NCBI GenBank assembly: GCA_942492055.1
Contig: CALODP010000001.1
Span: 186,001 to 250,000, forward strand
Length of the DNA stretch: 64,000 bases
Reading direction: 5' to 3'
Origin: CALODP01 sp942492055
GTDB lineage: Bacteria; Bacteroidota; Ignavibacteria; Ignavibacteriales; Melioribacteraceae
Below, piece by piece: positions 44,640 through 53,319 of the stretch; the first letter of the stretch is position 1, and every line of letters starts with the position of its first letter. The position numbers were made by a program, and so were the translations under genes. Under the pieces are notes generated by a model. It had not been told where the DNA came from. It did no database searches and was given only the letters and a program-made list of their open reading frames with translations.

Positions 44640-45809
44640 TTACTTATCTCTCCCAAAAAACAATTTCAAAAATCTATTTACTTTTTTCGACCATGCCATT
44701 TCGGAATGAGTCGCATCAATATCTTTGTAAAAGAACAAATCATTATCTAATTCAAATCTTTTTATTTGTAAAGCCGAGATCATTTCATCAATGCCTGGCT
44801 GTAACTTTTTTTCCAATCCTACAGTTCCGTTATCAAAATAAATTGTAACCCTCTTCTTGTTTCCTTTGTCCTTTCTTACTTCCGCTACATAATCAATCTT
44901 TCTATTTGTACCTTCTACTTTCAACGCAGGGGACAAACAAGCTACCTTTGAGAAAATATTTTCATATTCCCATGCTAGCATGAACGAAATCAGTCCACCG
45001 GCCGAAGAGCCCGCTACTGCGGTGTTATTTCGATCAGGTAAAGTCCTATAGTTATTGTCAATAAATGGTTTTAACTCCTCTACAAGATATTTCATATAAG
45101 CTTGGCTCGTATCCGACTGCAAATACTCGGCAGAACGATCAGGAGTGTTATATATCCCAACTAAAATAAAAGGCTGAATAATATTATTACGAACAAGACT
45201 ATCCGCGGTCTCATCAATTTGCCAATCTATTCCGAATATGGAAGTTGACGGGTCAACAAGATTCTGTCCGTCATGCATATATAATACCGGATATCTTTGC
45301 AGCGGATTCGAATCATACTCAGGAGGCAACCACACGAAAACTTTTCTTTCACGAATATTTTTACTTTTCAATATGGGGATAAACTCAACATGCCCGGTAA
45401 TCTGCCCAACAAATTCTGGCTCCGAATCAAATTCATCTTTCCAATTTGTTATATGAAACGATATAGAAGTATCACACATAACCTCAAAAGTATTATTTCT
45501 TCCAACATTTCCAAAGGAGTCTACTGCTTCAGTTGCCCATGTTCCTTGAGTAAACTTGAATTCGATAATACGTCCTTTAGGAAAACGAAATTGCCTTTCC
45601 CACAAATTGGGTTTCTTTTTGTTAAGCGCAATCTTGCCAGGATTCCAACTCCCTAATTGAATATCATTTCCAACTATATAAACATTTTGAGAAAGCGATG
45701 CCGTTGTTATTGAGATGGTAACAATGCATGAATCACTCTGTGCAAAAACACCACTAGAAAAAAAACAGAAGACAACAAACAAAACCCTCTTTACTTCGGG
45801 AGATAGCAT
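44640..45809 (-). CDS. CBM20-containing alpha/beta-hydrolase-fold esterase
   Basis: Exported esterase. Signal peptide about 1-23 (VVFCFFSSGVFAQ). A CBM20-type carbohydrate-binding domain (about 28-120; NVYIVGNDIQLGSW, IIEFKFTQGTW) precedes an esterase-D/enterochelin-esterase-like domain (about 140-385) with VFVWLPPEYDSN, PVLYMHDGQN, nucleophile S269 in AVAGSSAGG, Asp in IYFDNGT (about 325) and His in DATHSEMAW (about 365). Probably removes acyl groups from a polysaccharide or siderophore-like compound (inference). First gene of a pair with yjjX; AGGGG about 10 bases before the start. Confidence 0.85.
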   Translation of the reverse strand: MLSPEVKRVLFVVFCFFSSGVFAQSDSCIVTISITTASLSQNVYIVGNDIQLGSWNPGKIALNKKKPNLWERQFRFPKGRIIEFKFTQGTWATEAVDSFGNVGRNNTFEVMCDTSISFHITNWKDEFDSEPEFVGQITGHVEFIPILKSKNIRERKVFVWLPPEYDSNPLQRYPVLYMHDGQNLVDPSTSIFGIDWQIDETADSLVRNNIIQPFILVGIYNTPDRSAEYLQSDTSQAYMKYLVEELKPFIDNNYRTLPDRNNTAVAGSSAGGLISFMLAWEYENIFSKVACLSPALKVEGTNRKIDYVAEVRKDKGNKKRVTIYFDNGTVGLEKKLQPGIDEMISALQIKRFELDNDLFFYKDIDATHSEMAWSKKVNRFLKLFFGRDK

Positions 45810-45833
45810 AATTAATAATCCCCTAATGATTAC

Positions 45834-45861
45834 TCAAAAAAAAAGCCCCTTAATAGGGGCT
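45834..45861 (-). terminator. Strong intrinsic terminator
   Basis: AGCCCCT-TAAT-AGGGGCT followed by nine or more T on the minus strand. Ends the DUF2752/TM2 unit at 45878. Confidence 0.92.
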
Positions 45862-45877
45862 AAAATTTATCATTTGC

Positions 45878-46228
45878 TTACATAGTTTTTACCATTGATG
45901 CAATTTGCTGAGCATGTTTCTGATTATACTCAAAAGCTATTTTCTTATAATTTATCAAATCAACAATAGTACCAATCATACAGATACCTCCGGTAAGCAA
46001 GTATAATATACCCATACCGATTTGATCAGTAAAAAACCTTTGAACACCTGCTATACCCAAAAATCCGACTAATGTAAGTAAGAGAATAGTTTGAGGATCT
46101 TTTCTTCTAACTCTATAAACATTAGCAAACTGCTGAGCTTCTTCATCCGACATATTTTTCAATAACCCTTGCACGAAAATCTGCTCCTCACCAATTAACT
46201 CCGGCAATAACTGTAACACATTAGCCAT
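45878..46228 (-). CDS. TM2-domain membrane protein
   Basis: 116 residues. A cytoplasmic N-terminal part (LLPELIGEEQIFVQGLLKNM) is followed by the TM2 domain: two helices joined by a short turn, with ILLLTLVGFLGIAGVQRFFT, GMGILYLLTGGICMIGTIVDL and the DxxN-like DLIN. ATG at 46228 has AGGAGG six bases upstream; the codon at 46255 is leader. It starts inside the end of the DUF2752 gene, so the two are coupled. Role unknown; TM2 and DUF2752 genes often sit together in Bacteroidota. Confidence 0.82.
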   Translation of the reverse strand: MANVLQLLPELIGEEQIFVQGLLKNMSDEEAQQFANVYRVRRKDPQTILLLTLVGFLGIAGVQRFFTDQIGMGILYLLTGGICMIGTIVDLINYKKIAFEYNQKHAQQIASMVKTM

Positions 46229-46586
46229 TTTGTACCTCCTCAAGATAATAAGCACTATTATATGATTTATATAACAAAGAAATAATTCTATGACTGAGAA
46301 TTATCAACGCTGGTATCCCTAGCGGATGACTAATAAAAGATCCACTTATATCACCATGAAACACAAGCGCAACAGATCGTCCGAGCCCGCATCCGGGACA
46401 CCAATCAAATCCCATGAGCTTAAAAACACAGAGATCATAATGCTTTACCGCATAAGGATCTATCGATAATAAATAACCTAATCCCGCAAGCCAAATAAAA
46501 GCTTCCATGCTTGTTCTTCTTATAAGTCCAAGTATTTTCTTTAAACTTTTGATCACAATCTCGTTCAAGGTAATATTCTCAGTCAT
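46221..46586 (-). CDS. DUF2752 membrane protein
   Basis: 121 residues with the family's CPGCGLGRS motif (about 60-68) between transmembrane helices (MEAFIWLAGLGYLLSI and a C-terminal HPLGIPALIILSHRIISLLY). An alternative start is M27 at 46508, since the first 26 residues may be leader. The stop lies inside the TM2 gene's ribosome site and start. An ECF-like promoter motif lies immediately before the ATG. Function unknown. Confidence 0.8.
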   Translation of the reverse strand: MTENITLNEIVIKSLKKILGLIRRTSMEAFIWLAGLGYLLSIDPYAVKHYDLCVFKLMGFDWCPGCGLGRSVALVFHGDISGSFISHPLGIPALIILSHRIISLLYKSYNSAYYLEEVQNG

Positions 46587-46594
46587 TTGCTGGG

Positions 46595-46621
46595 TTAGAC
46601 GAAATAATATCGAAAAAGTTT
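46595..46621 (-). promoter_or_regulatory. ECF-like promoter upstream of DUF2752/TM2
   Basis: On the minus strand AAACTTTTTCGA (46610-46621) then CGTCTAA (46595-46601). It shares TTTTCGA and CGTCTAA, at the same distance, with the promoter at 10337. Transcription would start within a few bases of the ATG at 46586, so a leaderless transcript or the internal start is implied. Confidence 0.4.
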
Positions 46622-46625
46622 AGTA

Positions 46626-47570
46626 TTAACAGATCGAAATCATTCTCTCGATAGATAGTCTGGCTCTGTCTGCAATATCCTTTGGAACCCTAACCTCAAA
46701 TTCATCGTTTCTGAGAGTATGCAGAAGCTTTTCCATTGTTATCATTTTCATATATTCACACACAGACTCTTCACTAACCGGATAGAATTTCTTTTCCGGT
46801 TTCATCTTTTTCAATCTGTGCAATATCCCAACTTCTGTTGCGATAACAAATTCTTCGGCTTCCGATTTCAGTACATGATTTATCATCCCCTCAGTAGAGA
46901 ATATCTTTATATTCTTGCAGCTTTCGTACATCGTTGATTTAAGCATGCAAGAGGAAGAACATCCGCACTCAGGATGAATTAGGAAGTCAGCATCAGGATG
47001 CTCTTTCTGAGCTGAATCAAAATCCAGATCACCAATCTTTTTATGGACATGGCATCCTCCCTCCCAAATCTCCATATTGCGTCCGGTCACTGCCTTCACA
47101 TAACGTCCGAGAAACTGATCAGGAAGGAAAAGAATTTTCTTATCTTCCGGTATCGCCTCTACAACCTTAACTGCATTGGAAGAAGTACAGCAATAATCAG
47201 TTTCGGCCTTTATTTCCGCAGTAGTATTAACATATGATACAACAACGGCATTAGGATTTTCGGCTTTCCATTTTAACAACTGATCAAGCTCAATACTTGC
47301 AGCCAAAGAACATCCTGCTTCCAGATCAGGAATAAGTATTTTCTTTTCCGGAGAAATAATCGAAGCAGTCTCCGCCATAAAATGGACTCCGCAAAAAACA
47401 ATCACATCAGCCTCTGTTTTTGCAGCCTGTTGTGATAACCCAAGAGAATCCCCAACAAAATCAGCTATATCCTGTATCGCGGGAATTTGATAATTATGCG
47501 CAATAATTACGGCGTTTTTCTCTTTCTTTAGCCTTAGTATTTCATCTATCATTTCTTGTGAATTACTCAT
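46626..47570 (-). CDS. nadA: Quinolinate synthase (NadA)
   Basis: [4Fe-4S] enzyme condensing iminoaspartate with DHAP to give quinolinate. Motifs: VIIAHNYQIPAIQDIADFVG (about 19-38), DSLGLSQQAA, VFCGVHFMAETASII (cluster Cys), LEAGCSLA, PDQFLGRYVKAVTGR and HPECGCSSSCMLKS (further cluster Cys). 314 aa. Last gene of the minus-strand NAD operon, 61 bases after nadC. Confidence 0.96.
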   Translation of the reverse strand: MSNSQEMIDEILRLKKEKNAVIIAHNYQIPAIQDIADFVGDSLGLSQQAAKTEADVIVFCGVHFMAETASIISPEKKILIPDLEAGCSLAASIELDQLLKWKAENPNAVVVSYVNTTAEIKAETDYCCTSSNAVKVVEAIPEDKKILFLPDQFLGRYVKAVTGRNMEIWEGGCHVHKKIGDLDFDSAQKEHPDADFLIHPECGCSSSCMLKSTMYESCKNIKIFSTEGMINHVLKSEAEEFVIATEVGILHRLKKMKPEKKFYPVSEESVCEYMKMITMEKLLHTLRNDEFEVRVPKDIADRARLSIERMISIC

Positions 47571-47631
47571 TTTAAATCCTAGTAAATAAAAATTGTTCTC
47601 GTAAATCTAATAAATGAAACGGAAAATACAA

Positions 47632-48498
47632 TCAATCCATTATGTATTGCCCTATATCCATTGCTTTTACGGAGTGAGTAAGAGCTCCCACGGAAATATA
47701 ATCTACTCCTGTTTCAGCTATTCCTCGTAATCTATCCAAAGTAACATTGCCGGAAGCTTCTACTTTTGATCTCCCATCAATAAATTCAACCGCTTCCTTC
47801 ATCTCTTCATTAGACATGTTATCTAACATAATGATATCAGCTTTGGAATCAACAGCATCTTTCACTTGCTGCATATTTGATGTTTCCACTTCGATCTTAA
47901 TATCGGAATCAATTTTGCTTCTGATATGTTCAACAGCTTTATTAATTCCACCTGCAATCTGAATATGATTATCTTTTATCATCACCATATCAAATAAACC
48001 GATTCGGTGATTTGTAGCTCCACCCATACTCACAGCATACTTATCAAGGATCCTTAATCCGGGAATAGTTTTTCTTGTATCCAATATTTCAGTTTTAAGA
48101 TCCGCTACAACTTCGGAATATTTATTTGCCATAGTTGCGATTCCGGACATACGTTGCAAAAAGTTCAATGCTGTTCTCTCGCCCGTCAATACCGCTCTGT
48201 AAGATCCCTCAAACTCAACAAGAATATCTCCGGCCTTTACTTTCTCTCCATCGTCGAATTTTTGATTCCAAACAAAATTTTGATCAAGAATCCTAAAAAC
48301 TCTCTCGGCAACAATTAAACCTGCAACAACCCCTTCTGCCTTGGCTTTCATGAAGCCTTTTACGACTCTATCTTCGGGTATTAGATAATCAGTAGTGATA
48401 TCCCCGTCTTTAATATCTTCATTGAGAGCATTTTTGATAATCACATCAACTTCGCCCATGTTCAGTTCAAAGTTTGTAATAGCTTTTTCTCTTTTCAT
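47632..48498 (-). CDS. nadC: Nicotinate-nucleotide pyrophosphorylase (NadC)
   Basis: Quinolinate phosphoribosyltransferase, third step of NAD de novo synthesis. Motifs: EDIKDGDITTDYLI, GLIVAERVF, AVLTGERTALNFLQRMSGIAT (about 108-128), DTRKTIPGLRILDKYAVSMGG (about 142-162), NHRIGLFDMVMIKDNHI, VEVETSNMQQ-like IEVETSN and VEASGNVTLD. 288 aa. Starts seven bases after nadB. Confidence 0.96.
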   Translation of the reverse strand: MKREKAITNFELNMGEVDVIIKNALNEDIKDGDITTDYLIPEDRVVKGFMKAKAEGVVAGLIVAERVFRILDQNFVWNQKFDDGEKVKAGDILVEFEGSYRAVLTGERTALNFLQRMSGIATMANKYSEVVADLKTEILDTRKTIPGLRILDKYAVSMGGATNHRIGLFDMVMIKDNHIQIAGGINKAVEHIRSKIDSDIKIEVETSNMQQVKDAVDSKADIIMLDNMSNEEMKEAVEFIDGRSKVEASGNVTLDRLRGIAETGVDYISVGALTHSVKAMDIGQYIMD

Positions 48499-48505
48499 AA
48501 TTTCA

Positions 48506-50083
48506 CTAAATAGGTAATAGTTCTGTTTCTTTGTCTTTATTTTGAACGATATCTATCAAGAAATTTTTATCGTCTTTATCTCGGAACTCCACTCTTTTAT
48601 GGGCTCCACGACTTTCCTCTCGAATAATAGCAGATTTGGCTATAAGATTACATAGCTTGACGAACGACATTAATCTTAATCCATAGTACTCATTTTTGAG
48701 GACTTCAAATTTACTCAAAATATTATCAAATTCCTTTCGTGCGTTTTCCAGATTTTCTTTTGTTCTAACTATTCCGACTTTTTCGGTTAGAATCTCAGAG
48801 ATCCTATTTCTACTCTGAACAAACAAATCCTTTTTACTATCATCAACGATCAATTTTTCTGCTGAAAAATCAATTTTGTTAAAAATATCGGAATCTTTAT
48901 TCATCTCATACGCATGTAAAACGGATCGACGACCGAAAACCAGACATTCCAAAAGAGAATTACTGGCCAACCTATTTGCCCCATGAACTCCTGTGCATGA
49001 TACTTCACCGCAAGCGTAGAGCCTATCAATATTGGTCTCACCATGCAAACCTGTTTTAATTCCACCAATCATATAATGAGCCGCAGGAGCTACGGGAATA
49101 GGATCGGTAGCAATATCCAACCCATATTTATCAAGCTCTTTTTGAATATTCGAAAATCTTTTTCTAATTCTCTCTTTATCCAGATGATCTAAAGTGAGAA
49201 AAAGTTGATTTCCCTTTTCTTTTAATTGCTTATGCATTTCGAAGGCAACAATATCGCGGGGAGCTAATTCGGCAAGCTCATGCTTATCTTTCATAAACCT
49301 TTCACCATGCGAATTAATCAAATAAGCTCCTTCACCTCTAACGGCCTCACTTATCAAGAAAGTGGCCTTAGTATTTGTAACGAGTGATGACGGGTGAAAT
49401 TGAATCATCTCCATATTCGCCACATCCGCACCAGCCTCATAAGCAAGAATAATTCCGTCACCGGTTGAGGAATGCGGATTTGTTGTTCTGGAATATATTC
49501 CTGAAGCACCGCCTGTAGCAATTATTGTAGCTTTTGCAAAAAACGAATCTGTTTTCTTACTGTCAATGTTATAAGAAACCAAGCCATAACATGTTTTCCC
49601 CTTTGTAATTAGACTGAAAACATGTTCTTTTTCGTAAATGTCTATATTCTTGTTTTCACGAACTTTCGAAATAAGAAATTTAATAATCTCCCTACCTGTC
49701 GCGTCGCCGGCAGCATGAAGAACTCTTCTGTGAGAATGACTTCCCTCCAACCCGAGAGCTATTTTTCCGTTCTCTTTATCGAACTCCATACCAAGATTAA
49801 TCAAATCAAATATTCTTTCTTTTCCTTCTTCTACCAATATCTTTACAGAATCTTTATGGCATAATCCGGCCCCGGCCTTTAACGTATCCGCAAATTGATA
49901 ATCAGGTGAATCTTCCGGATCAATTGCAGCCGCTATTCCTCCCTGAGCCCAATAAGAATTACTAACATCTAATGTTGATTTCGTAACCAGTGCAACTTTA
50001 CCCAAAGCTGACGCATGAATCGCAGCGCTTAACCCTGCCAATCCGCTTCCTAATACCAAAAAATCGTAACTAAACTCGTCCAT
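48506..50083 (-). CDS. nadB: L-aspartate oxidase (NadB)
   Basis: FAD enzyme oxidising aspartate to iminoaspartate, the first step of NAD synthesis. FAD-binding FLVLGSGLAGLSAAIHA (about 8-24), SNSYWAQGGIAAAI (about 42-55), GREIIKFLI, TGGASGIYSRTTNPHSSTGDG (about 186-206), MEMIQFHPSSLV, AAHYMIGGIKT and the C-terminal LRLMSFVKLCNLI helix. 525 aa, full length. First gene of the nadB-nadC-nadA operon. Confidence 0.96.
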   Translation of the reverse strand: MDEFSYDFLVLGSGLAGLSAAIHASALGKVALVTKSTLDVSNSYWAQGGIAAAIDPEDSPDYQFADTLKAGAGLCHKDSVKILVEEGKERIFDLINLGMEFDKENGKIALGLEGSHSHRRVLHAAGDATGREIIKFLISKVRENKNIDIYEKEHVFSLITKGKTCYGLVSYNIDSKKTDSFFAKATIIATGGASGIYSRTTNPHSSTGDGIILAYEAGADVANMEMIQFHPSSLVTNTKATFLISEAVRGEGAYLINSHGERFMKDKHELAELAPRDIVAFEMHKQLKEKGNQLFLTLDHLDKERIRKRFSNIQKELDKYGLDIATDPIPVAPAAHYMIGGIKTGLHGETNIDRLYACGEVSCTGVHGANRLASNSLLECLVFGRRSVLHAYEMNKDSDIFNKIDFSAEKLIVDDSKKDLFVQSRNRISEILTEKVGIVRTKENLENARKEFDNILSKFEVLKNEYYGLRLMSFVKLCNLIAKSAIIREESRGAHKRVEFRDKDDKNFLIDIVQNKDKETELLPI

Positions 50084-50138
50084 GATAATTATTTGTTTTA
50101 TTTAAACATTCGTGATATTTCATTTTATCAAGCTATCG

Positions 50139-50573
50139 TTAATACTTTTCCAACACTCTTTTTTCCATAATCTTTTCGGGTGTTTTCGAAACCACAAAAC
50201 CGTACTTTTTATACAATCCGTGAGCATCTTTTGTTTTTAGCATCCATCCTCGAATTTTTTGCAACTCAGGATTCCCCAGAATAAACTCAACTAGCTTCTT
50301 TGAATATCCTTTACCTCGATACTCCTCAGTAATAAATACATCGGCTAGAAAAGCAAAGGTGGCATAATCGGTTACGACTTTGGCAAAACCAATCTGTTTA
50401 TCATTTAAATACATTCCATAACACAACGAATTTTCAATTGATTTTGTTACTATCTCGAGAGGTATATTTTTTGCCCAGTATGAGGATGCTAGAAAAGAGT
50501 GAATCACGTTTAAGTCCAATAGAGACTTATCATTACTGATTTTGTATTCTTCAGTTATTTTTTCGTGTCGCAT
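50139..50573 (-). CDS. GNAT-family N-acetyltransferase
   Basis: About 144 residues of a well-defined GNAT subfamily: NDKSLLDLNVIHSFLASSYW, AKNIPLEIVTKSIENSLCYG, FAFLADVFITEEYRGKGYSK (acetyl-CoA loop RGKGYS) and LYKKYGF. Translation most likely begins at the ATG at 50573 (MRHEKITEEY). The long hydrophobic upstream extension to 50690 is an artefact and overlaps the divergent thioredoxin-like gene. Substrate unknown. Divergent from 50677. Confidence 0.88.
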   Translation of the reverse strand: MRHEKITEEYKISNDKSLLDLNVIHSFLASSYWAKNIPLEIVTKSIENSLCYGMYLNDKQIGFAKVVTDYATFAFLADVFITEEYRGKGYSKKLVEFILGNPELQKIRGWMLKTKDAHGLYKKYGFVVSKTPEKIMEKRVLEKY

Positions 50574-50676
50574 TTTGCGCTCAAATAAAATGAAAAAATT
50601 ATTGTACAAAATTATGCAACTAATAAATAAATAATTGGATAAATTTGGATGTTTTTCAAAATAAGAGAAGAATAGA

Positions 50677-51015
50677 ATGAATAAAATCATAGAAATTTCT
50701 TCAACGGATGAATTTCTAACGTTTATTGAAGATAATCAGGCTTGTGCCATCTATTTTAGTGGTGAGAATTGTAGCGTTTGCAAAGCCTTGAAACCAAAAC
50801 TTATAGAGCTATTCCAAAGTAGATACACAAAGATAGCTGTCGGGATTGTGGAAACAGAAAACTCTCAGGAAATCGCTTCGCAGAACTCTATATTTACAAT
50901 TCCTACATTACTAATCTTCTTTAATGGTTCCGAATTTATAAGAAAATCCAGAACCATCAGTATTCATGAGTTGGAAAAGGAAGTAGACAGACCCTATGAA
51001 TTGTTATTCGGGTAA
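50677..51015 (+). CDS. Thioredoxin-fold protein (CSVC)
   Basis: 112-residue cytoplasmic thioredoxin-like protein with an intact redox pair C32-S-V-C35 (FSGENCSVCKALKPKL) and the cis-Pro region IFTIPTLLIFF. The middle of the fold is present. Small size and no signal peptide suggest a cytoplasmic disulfide reductase or co-chaperone. The stop is back-to-back with the FAH gene on the other strand (TAA/TTA). Substrate unknown. Confidence 0.85.
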   Translation: MNKIIEISSTDEFLTFIEDNQACAIYFSGENCSVCKALKPKLIELFQSRYTKIAVGIVETENSQEIASQNSIFTIPTLLIFFNGSEFIRKSRTISIHELEKEVDRPYELLFG

Positions 51016-51672
51016 TTAAACTATCTTCGTCTCAATTTCTCCTATATGTTCAATGCCGCCGGTAATTAAGTCCCCTCTTTCCACCTTACCGACACCGGCA
51101 GGAGTCCCCGTAAAAATCAAATCCCCTTTTTCCAAAGTCATTTTTTCGGAGATATATTGAACTAAGTCAGCCGGAGAAAAAATCATTTTGTCCAGAGTTT
51201 CACTCTGTCTGATTTTTCCATTCACTTTGCAAAATATTCTCTCTTTCTGTTTTAAATTGTACTCCGTTCTAGATTTAAAATCCGATATAAAAGCGGAAGT
51301 ATCGAATACTTTTGATATTGTCCACGGAACTCCTTTAGCACTCTCCTTTCTTTGAATATCTCTTAAGGTCATATCCAAACCAACAGCGTAACCGATTATT
51401 ACTTCATCGGCTTCTTCGATACTTGCGTTTTTGACACTCTCTCCGATTAGTAACACAAGCTCTATTTCATGATGAAGTTCTTCGGAATAATCCGGATGTA
51501 TTACCTCCTCACCTGAAAAAGCAAGACAAGTTGCTGTTTTCAGAAATATCAATGGTTCAGTAGGAAGCTCGCTTCCTAATTCCTTTGCATGATCGGAATA
51601 ATTCCTTCCGACACAAACAATTTTACCAACGGATATTTCTTCTCCCGCATTCCCTAATTTCAATGTTTTCAT
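51016..51672 (-). CDS. Fumarylacetoacetate-hydrolase-family protein (acylpyruvase-like)
   Basis: 218 residues. KIVCVGRNYSDHAKELGSE, then the metal ligands in ELHHEIELVLLIG (two Glu) and GYAVGLDMTLRDIQ (Asp), and DLIFTGTPAGVGKVERGD, typical of FAHD1/YcgM-type acylpyruvate hydrolases. May also be an isomerase or oxaloacetate decarboxylase. Upstream of oxyR by only 12 bases on the same strand, so the two probably share a transcript. Confidence 0.9.
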   Translation of the reverse strand: MKTLKLGNAGEEISVGKIVCVGRNYSDHAKELGSELPTEPLIFLKTATCLAFSGEEVIHPDYSEELHHEIELVLLIGESVKNASIEEADEVIIGYAVGLDMTLRDIQRKESAKGVPWTISKVFDTSAFISDFKSRTEYNLKQKERIFCKVNGKIRQSETLDKMIFSPADLVQYISEKMTLEKGDLIFTGTPAGVGKVERGDLITGGIEHIGEIETKIV

Positions 51673-51684
51673 GAGTTACTCCTA

Positions 51685-52638
51685 TTAGAAATCTCTTAAC
51701 TCAACAACATAACTATTTTTCTTTTCCAATAGTTCAGAAGGAATTGATTCCTTTATAACTTCAACCAATCTTTTGATGATATGCCTCTTCAGAAACTCTC
51801 TTTGATAAACTATACTTATCTCTCTTTTGGGAACAGGATTTTTAAAATCTCTTACAAATTTTTCTCTCTTTGTATCTTTCAATCCTATAGCCAATAAATA
51901 TGGTATTAAAGTCATACCTAAGTCATTTTCTACTAATTTCATTAAGGTTTCCAGAGTACTACCTTCGAAATCCAATCGATGATCTCTTTCTTTTGTTTTA
52001 TCAACAAGACTATGACAAATATTCACAATCTGATCTCTAAAACAATGTCCGTCACGCAAAAGCCAAATATCCTTGATATCCAACTCTTCCGCCGAAATCT
52101 TTTTTTTCTTAAAAAGTCTGTGGTTTTCACTTATGTAACCAAGAAATGGTTCATAATATAGAGGTTGTTCCGTAATATCATTCAGATGAAGAGGAGTGGC
52201 CAATATCCCCCCGTCAATTTCATCCTTTCTCAGCATGTCAATTATCTCATCTGTCTGAAGTTCTTCAATTCTTAATTCTAATTCCGGATAAAGATCTACA
52301 AAATTCTTTACAAAATGAGGAACCAGAAACGGGGCAATTGTAGGGATAATACCAAGCTTAAATGTTCCCTTCAATGCAGTCGATTCGGCCTGTATCATAT
52401 CATTTATCTTAGTACTCTCTCTTAATACATGCCTTGCCTGATCAATAATTTTTTTCCCTATCTCAGTAACAGTAACCGGCTGTTTGCTTCTGTCAAAAAG
52501 TAATACTCCTAATTCCGATTCGGCTTTTTGAATTTGCATACTTAATGTTGGCTGAGTTACAAAACAATTTTCAGCAGCTTTCGCAAAACTCCCGTAATTA
52601 GAAACCGCAACTATGTACTGCATCTGTACTAATGTCAT
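51685..52638 (-). CDS. oxyR: OxyR-type LysR regulator
   Basis: Hydrogen-peroxide-sensing transcription factor. N-terminal winged HTH (MTLVQMQYIVAVSNYGSFAK, TQPTLSMQIQKAE) and a ligand-type domain with the peroxide switch: Cys 199 and Cys 208 in DGHCFRDQIVNICHS, the same spacing and numbers as in E. coli. 317 aa. Divergent from ahpC-ahpD across 114 bases, the expected target. It likely binds that region and also governs itself. Confidence 0.95.
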   Translation of the reverse strand: MTLVQMQYIVAVSNYGSFAKAAENCFVTQPTLSMQIQKAESELGVLLFDRSKQPVTVTEIGKKIIDQARHVLRESTKINDMIQAESTALKGTFKLGIIPTIAPFLVPHFVKNFVDLYPELELRIEELQTDEIIDMLRKDEIDGGILATPLHLNDITEQPLYYEPFLGYISENHRLFKKKKISAEELDIKDIWLLRDGHCFRDQIVNICHSLVDKTKERDHRLDFEGSTLETLMKLVENDLGMTLIPYLLAIGLKDTKREKFVRDFKNPVPKREISIVYQREFLKRHIIKRLVEVIKESIPSELLEKKNSYVVELRDF

Positions 52639-52752
52639 TTGATTCCTATAAATTTTGTCTATGGTTTCATAAAAATAATCGATTTGATTTATAATTACAA
52701 CCGGGATATTTTGCTACCATAAAAACTATCACACAAAACAACGGAGTTAAAC
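52639..52752. promoter_or_regulatory. Divergent oxyR/ahpC promoter region
   Basis: 114 bases between oxyR and ahpC. An imperfect dyad CCTATA...TATGG (52646-52665) and ATA-AAAAC-TAT around 52722-52732 may be OxyR half-sites, which are loosely of the ATAGnTnnnAnCTAT type. GGAG before the ahpC ATG. Site assignment tentative. Confidence 0.35.
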
Positions 52753-53295
52753 ATGTTAGCATTAGGAAAACAATTCCCGGAATTTAAGAAAGTATCTGTA
52801 GTATCCTTGGAAAAGGGTCAGGAGTTTATGGAAGTATCTTCCGAAGATCACAAGAAGAATAACCAGTGGATGGTAATGTTTTGGTATCCGAAAGATTTTA
52901 CTTTTGTCTGTCCTACTGAAATTGCAGAGTTTAACAATAATTACGACGAGTTCAGAGACAGGGATACGCAACTAATCGGGGCTTCAACAGATAGCGAGTT
53001 TGTTCATTTGGCTTGGAGAAGAGATCATGATGATTTGAGAAATCTGAAATTCCCTCTTCTGGCAGATACTTCTAAGTCATTGGCCGAAGATTTGGGAATT
53101 CTCGAAGAGAATGAAAAAGTCGCTTACAGAGTTACATACATTGTCGATCCGGATGGCGTAATTCGATGGGTCAGTGCTAATGATCTCTCGGTAGGACGAA
53201 ATGTAAAGGAAGTTTTAAGAGTATTGGACGCATTACAAACCGATGAACTATGTCCATGCAATTGGGAAAAAGGAGAAGATACATTACACGTCTGA
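52753..53295 (+). CDS. ahpC: Peroxiredoxin, AhpC (MtAhpC-like)
   Basis: Reduces H2O2 and alkyl hydroperoxides. Peroxidatic Cys 53 in DFTFVCPTEIAEF. C-terminal Cys 167 and 169 in DELCPCNWEKGED, the CxC arrangement of mycobacterial AhpC that is reduced by AhpD rather than AhpF. 180 aa. Followed after 24 bases by ahpD; divergent from oxyR. Strong family match. Confidence 0.95.
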   Translation: MLALGKQFPEFKKVSVVSLEKGQEFMEVSSEDHKKNNQWMVMFWYPKDFTFVCPTEIAEFNNNYDEFRDRDTQLIGASTDSEFVHLAWRRDHDDLRNLKFPLLADTSKSLAEDLGILEENEKVAYRVTYIVDPDGVIRWVSANDLSVGRNVKEVLRVLDALQTDELCPCNWEKGEDTLHV

Positions 53296-53319
53296 TAATT
53301 GATAAATGAGGGTGAAATA

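Noticed and set aside
50574..50690. Long hydrophobic N-terminal extension of the GNAT gene
   Set aside because: It overlaps the divergent thioredoxin-like gene, and the family begins at MRHEKITEEY.
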